Source of the DNA: Burkholderia sp. USMB20
GTDB lineage: Bacteria; Pseudomonadota; Gammaproteobacteria; Burkholderiales; Burkholderiaceae
DNA: 64,000 nucleotides
Reading direction: 5' to 3'
Assembly (NCBI RefSeq): GCF_000949135.2
Contig: NZ_JTAN02000003.1
Location: forward strand, 1-64,000
The position numbers and the translations under genes are program-made. Under the pieces are notes generated by a model that saw nothing but the letters and a program-made list of their open reading frames with translations, searched no databases and was not told the origin of the DNA. Positions 60,085 to 64,000 of this stretch are shown in pieces. Numbering within the stretch: the stretch's first letter is position 1; every line of letters begins with the position of its first letter.

Positions 60085-61426
60085 CATGGCCGCGTTCGCG
60101 CTCGAGGCTGCGTCGATACTGCCGGCAGCCGACGGCCAGCAACAACGCGGCGAGCGTGGCCGCCACGACGTTCACGATCGACATCGAATGGCCGACCGCC
60201 GCCGGCGCGCCGAACACGCGATCGGTGAACAGCGCGACGACGGTCGTGCCGATCCCGAGCGCGATCAGGTTCGACACGAGCAGGAACAGCGCGGAGATCT
60301 GCGCGCGCATCTGGTTCGGCGCGAGCGTCTGCATCGCGGCGGTCGACGTCGGCATCGGGAACGACGCGAAGAACATCGCGACGACGAGCATCGCGAGCGA
60401 TGCCGGCAGGCTGTCGAGCTGCGTGAACAGCGTCGCGGGGATTACCATGCACGCGGCGCCGATCGCGCCGGCGCGCATCGGCGCATCGCTGCGGCCGCGG
60501 CGCAGCAGCCAGTCGTTGAGCCAGCCGCCGCAGAACACGCCGGCGGTATTCGCGACGAGCAGCACGATGCCGAGCGTGTAGCCGGCTTCGACGGCCGTCA
60601 TCCCGAAGCGGCGGATATAGAACGCGGGCGTCCAGCTCAGCAGGCAGTACAGCGTCATCGCGTAGAACGAGAAGCCGAGATAGTGGCACGCGAAGGTCGC
60701 GCGATGCGTGCCGACGAAGCGCAGCGAATCGCGCATCGACACGCGCCGCACGGCGCCCGAGCGGTCCTGCGCGAGCCCCTTGCGCTGCGGGTCGCGCACG
60801 GTCGCGGCGAACAGCAGCGCGACGAGGATCCCCGGCAGCCCGACGATCAGGAACGTGACCTGCCACGCATGCACCTGCCCGACGACCGGCAGCGTGAACG
60901 CGCTCGCATGCTTGAGCAGCGCGATCACGTAGCCGCCGATAAGGAACGCGACGCCGCCGCCGATGAACGAGCCGAGCGAATACACGGCGATCGCGCGGCC
61001 GAGCTTCTCCTTCGGGAAGTAGTCGGCGAGCATCGAATACGCGCCGGGCGACAGCGCGGCCTCGCCGACGCCGACCCCCATGCGCGCGACGAACATCTGC
61101 ACGAACTGCTGGCTGAGCCCGCACGCGGCGGTCGCGACGCTCCACAGCGCGATGCCGAGCGCGATGATGCGCGGGCGCGCGTAGCGGTCGGCGAGATACG
61201 CGACGGGCAGGCCCATCACCGCGTAGAACAGCGAGAACGCGAAGCCGTTCAGCAGGCTGAACTGCGTGTCGGTCAGGTGCAGGTCGCGCTTGATCGGTTC
61301 GATCATCAGGACGAGCACCTGGCGATCGACGAACGAAAAGACATACGCGAGCATGCAGATGACGACGACATACCATTCGTACGTATAGCGCTTGCCGTCG
61401 GCAGCGCGGGCCGTGGGTGCGGACAT
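60023..61426 (-). CDS. MFS transporter, probable aromatic-acid uptake for the iac cluster
   Basis: A 467-residue major facilitator with about twelve hydrophobic segments. It shows WYVVVICMLAYVFSFVDRQV (helix 1), NGFAFSLFYAVMGLPVAYLA (helix 2), VARMGVGVGEAALSPGAYSM (helix 4) and GVFCGGWLNDWLLRRGR in the second half. These are features of spinster-like and organic-acid MFS groups. The C-terminal tail (ERERGHASASASADAA) is low-complexity and coded by repeat-like DNA. Position next to iacF and a porin suggests indole-3-acetate or related uptake; that is inference. Confidence 0.82.
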   Translation of the reverse strand: MSAPTARAADGKRYTYEWYVVVICMLAYVFSFVDRQVLVLMIEPIKRDLHLTDTQFSLLNGFAFSLFYAVMGLPVAYLADRYARPRIIALGIALWSVATAACGLSQQFVQMFVARMGVGVGEAALSPGAYSMLADYFPKEKLGRAIAVYSLGSFIGGGVAFLIGGYVIALLKHASAFTLPVVGQVHAWQVTFLIVGLPGILVALLFAATVRDPQRKGLAQDRSGAVRRVSMRDSLRFVGTHRATFACHYLGFSFYAMTLYCLLSWTPAFYIRRFGMTAVEAGYTLGIVLLVANTAGVFCGGWLNDWLLRRGRSDAPMRAGAIGAACMVIPATLFTQLDSLPASLAMLVVAMFFASFPMPTSTAAMQTLAPNQMRAQISALFLLVSNLIALGIGTTVVALFTDRVFGAPAAVGHSMSIVNVVAATLAALLLAVGCRQYRRSLERERGHASASASADAAVDGGSAVAAR

Positions 61427-61678
61427 GCGGATTCTCCAGGAGCGGGCGGTGGGGAAGCGCGGCGCGGGCCTCGCGGGCCGGGCGCCGTCGCGGTGCGAAA
61501 GCGTGCGGGTGACACGATCGGAGACGCAGCGTAGTCGGCCAAATTCGGCCGCCATAGCCGGAGTGACAGCCGCGCCACACGGACATTTACCGACGCGGAT
61601 AAAGAAAACACCGAGGCCGTGCGCGCGGGCCGCCGCGCGGCGCACGTGCGGCGGCGCGTGCGCGCATCATGCGGCGCG

Positions 61679-61695
61679 TCTATAAGCGTTATAGA
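61679..61695. promoter_or_regulatory. Perfect inverted repeat TCTATAA-3-TTATAGA
   Basis: A 17-bp palindrome that contains TATAAGCGTTATA, a classic LysR T-N11-A half-palindrome. It is placed between divergent MFS and porin genes; the LysR gene at 63000 or the one at 57564 are candidate binders. Confidence 0.6.
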
Positions 61696-61756
61696 GCGCA
61701 TTGCGTCGACGTCCGAAATTGTTGTTCCTAGACTCGGCCCGTTTTTGATCGGCAGC

Positions 61757-61776
61757 GTTCGCATCCGAATGCGAAC
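61757..61776. promoter_or_regulatory. Perfect inverted repeat GTTCGCAT-4-ATGCGAAC before the porin gene
   Basis: Eight-base arms with a four-base centre, 60 bases before the porin ATG. It may be a repressor site or a leader hairpin. The cognate protein is unknown. Confidence 0.5.
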
Positions 61777-61836
61777 GCGCTTCATGTCAAACGGCGCGTT
61801 GCCGACACGCGCCGGCATTTCCACGGGACGACCAAG

Positions 61837-62967
61837 ATGAACCATTCGAACGGGCGGGCCGACCGGCTTGCCGTACCGCTTGCCACGCTGGCGGCCGCGC
61901 TCCTTGCGTGCGCATCGCTGCCGGCTGTCGCGCAATCGAGCGTGACGCTCTACGGCCGCATCGACACCGCGATCGAATATGCGAACGCCGGGCCGAACCA
62001 CGTGACGCGCATGGGCAGCGGCAACCTGTGGGCGTCGCAGTGGGGGCTGAAGGGTGTCGAGGATCTCGGCGGCGGCTACGCGACGATCTTCAAGCTCGAG
62101 GACGGCTTCAACGCGGCGAGCGGCGCGCTGTCGAACGGCAGCGCGCTGTTCGGCCGCGAGGCGTGGGTCGGCATCACCGGGCCGTTCGGCGGCGTGCAGT
62201 TCGGCGAGCTCTACACGATCGTGCACACGACGCTCGTCACGTACAGCCTGCCCGGGCTCGGCGCGGGCCTCGCATGGGGCAACGCGACGAACAACTTCGT
62301 CGGCCCCGCGTTCCTGCGCGTGCGCAACTCGCTGCGCTACACGTCGCCGCGTTACGCGGGCTTCATGCTGCGCGCGATGGCCGCGCGCGGCACCAACGGC
62401 GCGGCCGGCCAGCCGGCGACGCTCGGCGACACGTACGGCGCGGGCCTCAACTACGTGCGCGGCGGGTTGTCGGTCGACGTCGACTACATGCAGCAGAAGT
62501 TCAGCCCGGTGGCGGCATCCGCGCTCGGCGTCACCAGTTCGGCCGCGAACGGCAACTACACGGTCGGCGCGATTTCGTACGACTTCAACATCGTGAAGGT
62601 CGCCGCGCTGTACATGCGGCATCGCGGCGGCCCCGACGTCGCGGCCGCGATCGACAGCCAGAGCGCGTATCCGCACAGCGACACGATGGAACTCAGCGCG
62701 ACGGTGCCGATCGGGCGCGCGTCGCTGCTGCTGAGCATCGGCCACTACCGGAAGGTCGCCGACAGCGACGGCAACGCCGATTCGTACGGTATCCGCTTCG
62801 ACTATCCGCTGTCGAAGCGCACGGTGCTGTACACGGGCGCCGCGATGGTGCGCAACGGTGCGCACGCGCGCTTCGTCGTCAATGGCGCGGCGGGCGGCGG
62901 CGTCGCGGTCGCGAAACCCGGCGCGACCGCCAGCTCGATCGTCGCGGGCATCCTCACGGCGTTCTGA
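61837..62967 (+). CDS. Outer-membrane porin (Gram-negative porin family, Porin_4)
   Basis: A 376-residue outer-membrane beta-barrel. A signal peptide is visible (LATLAAALLACASLPAVAQ, cleavage after AVAQ near residue 33), and the mature protein starts SSVTLYGRIDTAIEYANAG, the standard Burkholderiales porin opening. GSGNLWASQWGLKGVEDLGG and AWVGITGPFGGVQFGELYT are further hallmarks, with aromatic-rich beta strands to the end. The last residue is Phe, as required for barrel insertion. It probably admits the substrate of the adjacent catabolic cluster. It converges on a LysR gene 32 bases downstream. Confidence 0.9.
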   Translation: MNHSNGRADRLAVPLATLAAALLACASLPAVAQSSVTLYGRIDTAIEYANAGPNHVTRMGSGNLWASQWGLKGVEDLGGGYATIFKLEDGFNAASGALSNGSALFGREAWVGITGPFGGVQFGELYTIVHTTLVTYSLPGLGAGLAWGNATNNFVGPAFLRVRNSLRYTSPRYAGFMLRAMAARGTNGAAGQPATLGDTYGAGLNYVRGGLSVDVDYMQQKFSPVAASALGVTSSAANGNYTVGAISYDFNIVKVAALYMRHRGGPDVAAAIDSQSAYPHSDTMELSATVPIGRASLLLSIGHYRKVADSDGNADSYGIRFDYPLSKRTVLYTGAAMVRNGAHARFVVNGAAGGGVAVAKPGATASSIVAGILTAF

Positions 62968-62999
62968 TCGCCGAGGTCGGCCTGCGCCCACCCGCGTCG

Positions 63000-63950
63000 C
63001 TATGCGCAGGCGGGCGGCTGCGGCGCGAGCCATGCGTCGAACGGCGCCTGCCGGCCGATGTCGAACAGCTCCAGCAGCAGCGCGCGCAGCCACCGATGGC
63101 CCGGGTCCGCATCGAAGCGCCGGTGCCAGTACGCGTTGACGGCCCATTCGCCCGCGCCCGCGATCTCGTAGAGCGTGCACGGCTGGCGCGCCGCGAACGT
63201 GAGCGCGACGGTCTCCGGCAGGATCAGCGCGTAATCGCCGTGTTCGAGCAGCGCCGGCACCACCAGGAAGTCGGGCAGCGCCGCCCGCACGCGCGGCATC
63301 AGGCCGTGCCGCTCCAGCAGCTGCATCGATTGCGGATGCGCGGTCACCGCGACGAAGCGCAGCGCGTCCGGCGCGTCGCCGTCGAGCACGAAACCGCCGG
63401 GTAGCGCGAGGCGCTGCGCGGTGCGGCGCGGCATCAGCAGCACGCAGCGTTCGTGCAGCAGCGCGGTCCGCTGGAAATGGCTCGATGCATCCGCGAAATG
63501 ACCGAGCGCGAAGTCGATGCGGCCCGATTCGAGCGCGACGTTGAGCTGGCATTCGTCGACATGCAGCGTCTCGATCACCGCGCCCGGCGCGCGTCGGTCG
63601 AATGCCGCGAGCAGCGTCGGCAGGAACGCGCTCGCCGCGAAGTCGCTCATGTGCAGCCGGAACACGCGCTGGGTGCTGTCCGGCGCGAAGCGCGAGCCTT
63701 CGTCGAGCACGTCCTGCAGGATCGCGAGCGCCTTGTCGACCGATAGTGCGAGCCGTTGCGCGCGCGGCGTCGGCTCGACGCCGGTGCCGGTGCGCACGAA
63801 CAGCGCGTCGCGAAACATCAGGCGCAGCCGGCCGAGCGCGTAGCTCACCGACGGCTGCGTGACGCCCAGCCGCAACCCTGCGCGGCCGACGTGCCGTTCT
63901 TCGTACACCGCGCGAAACGTCTTCAACAGGTTCAGGTCGAGGTCCTGCAC
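63000..63950 (-). CDS. LysR-family transcriptional regulator at the window edge
   Basis: At least 316 residues of a LysR regulator. The HTH reads LDLNLLKTFRAVYEERHVGR, then LGVTQPSVSYALGRLRLMF, with ALFVRTGTGVEPTP after it, the NodD/NahR-like subgroup also seen at 57564. The effector domain contains ESGRIDFALGHFADASSHFQ. The start shown is a GTG; the frame stays open to the window end, so the true start may lie outside. It may control the porin and MFS genes through the palindrome at 61679. Confidence 0.83.
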   Translation of the reverse strand: MQDLDLNLLKTFRAVYEERHVGRAGLRLGVTQPSVSYALGRLRLMFRDALFVRTGTGVEPTPRAQRLALSVDKALAILQDVLDEGSRFAPDSTQRVFRLHMSDFAASAFLPTLLAAFDRRAPGAVIETLHVDECQLNVALESGRIDFALGHFADASSHFQRTALLHERCVLLMPRRTAQRLALPGGFVLDGDAPDALRFVAVTAHPQSMQLLERHGLMPRVRAALPDFLVVPALLEHGDYALILPETVALTFAARQPCTLYEIAGAGEWAVNAYWHRRFDADPGHRWLRALLLELFDIGRQAPFDAWLAPQPPACA

Positions 63951-64000
63951 GCGCAGGCCGTCGGGCGCGTCCGCGTCGTGCGCCGCGGGTTCGGGGCGGG

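Larger units (their letters stand above)
61427..61836. other. Divergent control region between the MFS and porin genes
   Basis: About 410 bases with no gene. Two perfect inverted repeats stand out: TCTATAA-GCG-TTATAGA at 61679-61695 and GTTCGCAT-CCGA-ATGCGAAC at 61757-61776, the latter 60 bases before the porin ATG. Both are good regulator sites. Long GC-rich dyads around 61620-61670 may form mRNA structures for the MFS transcript. Confidence 0.5.

Overview
This is a high-GC Gram-negative window that reads as Burkholderia, most likely a Burkholderia cepacia complex species and probably a secondary replicon. The grounds are codon use, a complete Wsp surface-sensing operon, an indole-3-acetate (iac) catabolic cluster, many LysR regulators, two-component pairs and LivK/H/M/G/F-type transport. 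Species and replicon are inference. I see no tRNA, rRNA, CRISPR array, prophage or intact insertion sequence.

Layout. Positions 1-7392 hold wspA (3' end only), wspB, wspC, wspD, wspE, wspF and wspR, the chemotaxis-like pathway that controls cyclic-di-GMP; wspF is broken by clustered small indels. Positions 8149-10675 hold the asparagine permease ansP, a decayed ATP-grasp gene that ends in ten copies of a 9-bp repeat, and a glutathione S-transferase. Positions 10740-14812 (minus strand) hold a LysR gene, a DSD1-type PLP enzyme, an ornithine-cyclodeaminase-family gene and a HAD hydrolase, with the same 28-bp palindrome in front of the regulator and in front of the operon. Positions 15249-20457 hold a DUF2760 protein and two unusual Hsp70 proteins. 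Positions 20680-23523 hold ctlX, an ornithine cyclodeaminase and a divergent Lrp/AsnC regulator with three 21-bp phased sites. Positions 23584-32333 hold two AhpD-like (CMD) proteins, an FAD monooxygenase, a LysR gene and a LivK/LivHM/LivG/LivF ABC importer, which look like one uptake-plus-oxidation system. Positions 32364-39711 hold two sensor kinase/regulator pairs flanking an orphan binding protein and an MFS transporter. Positions 40019-43266 hold a small zincin, a DedA-PAP2-LssY fusion and a HigB/HigA toxin-antitoxin pair.

Positions 43804-47177 hold the most novel-looking locus. A 40-residue peptide gene with an excellent ribosome binding site lies just upstream of an M29-fold metalloprotein, beside an MFS exporter (divergent) and a GNAT acetyltransferase (convergent). 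I propose it as a candidate ribosomal peptide natural-product locus, or another peptide/M29 system.

Positions 47245-59692 carry iacG, iacE, iacH, iacI, iacB, iacA, iacD, iacC and iacF, enough to turn indole-3-acetate into catechol. A FixJ-type regulator, a PAS histidine kinase, a LysR regulator and an extra tautomerase are mixed in. An MFS transporter, a porin and another LysR gene follow to the window end. A feature of the whole window is that many gene junctions carry short tandem repeats (6, 8, 9 or 55 bp units) or duplicated 3' gene ends.
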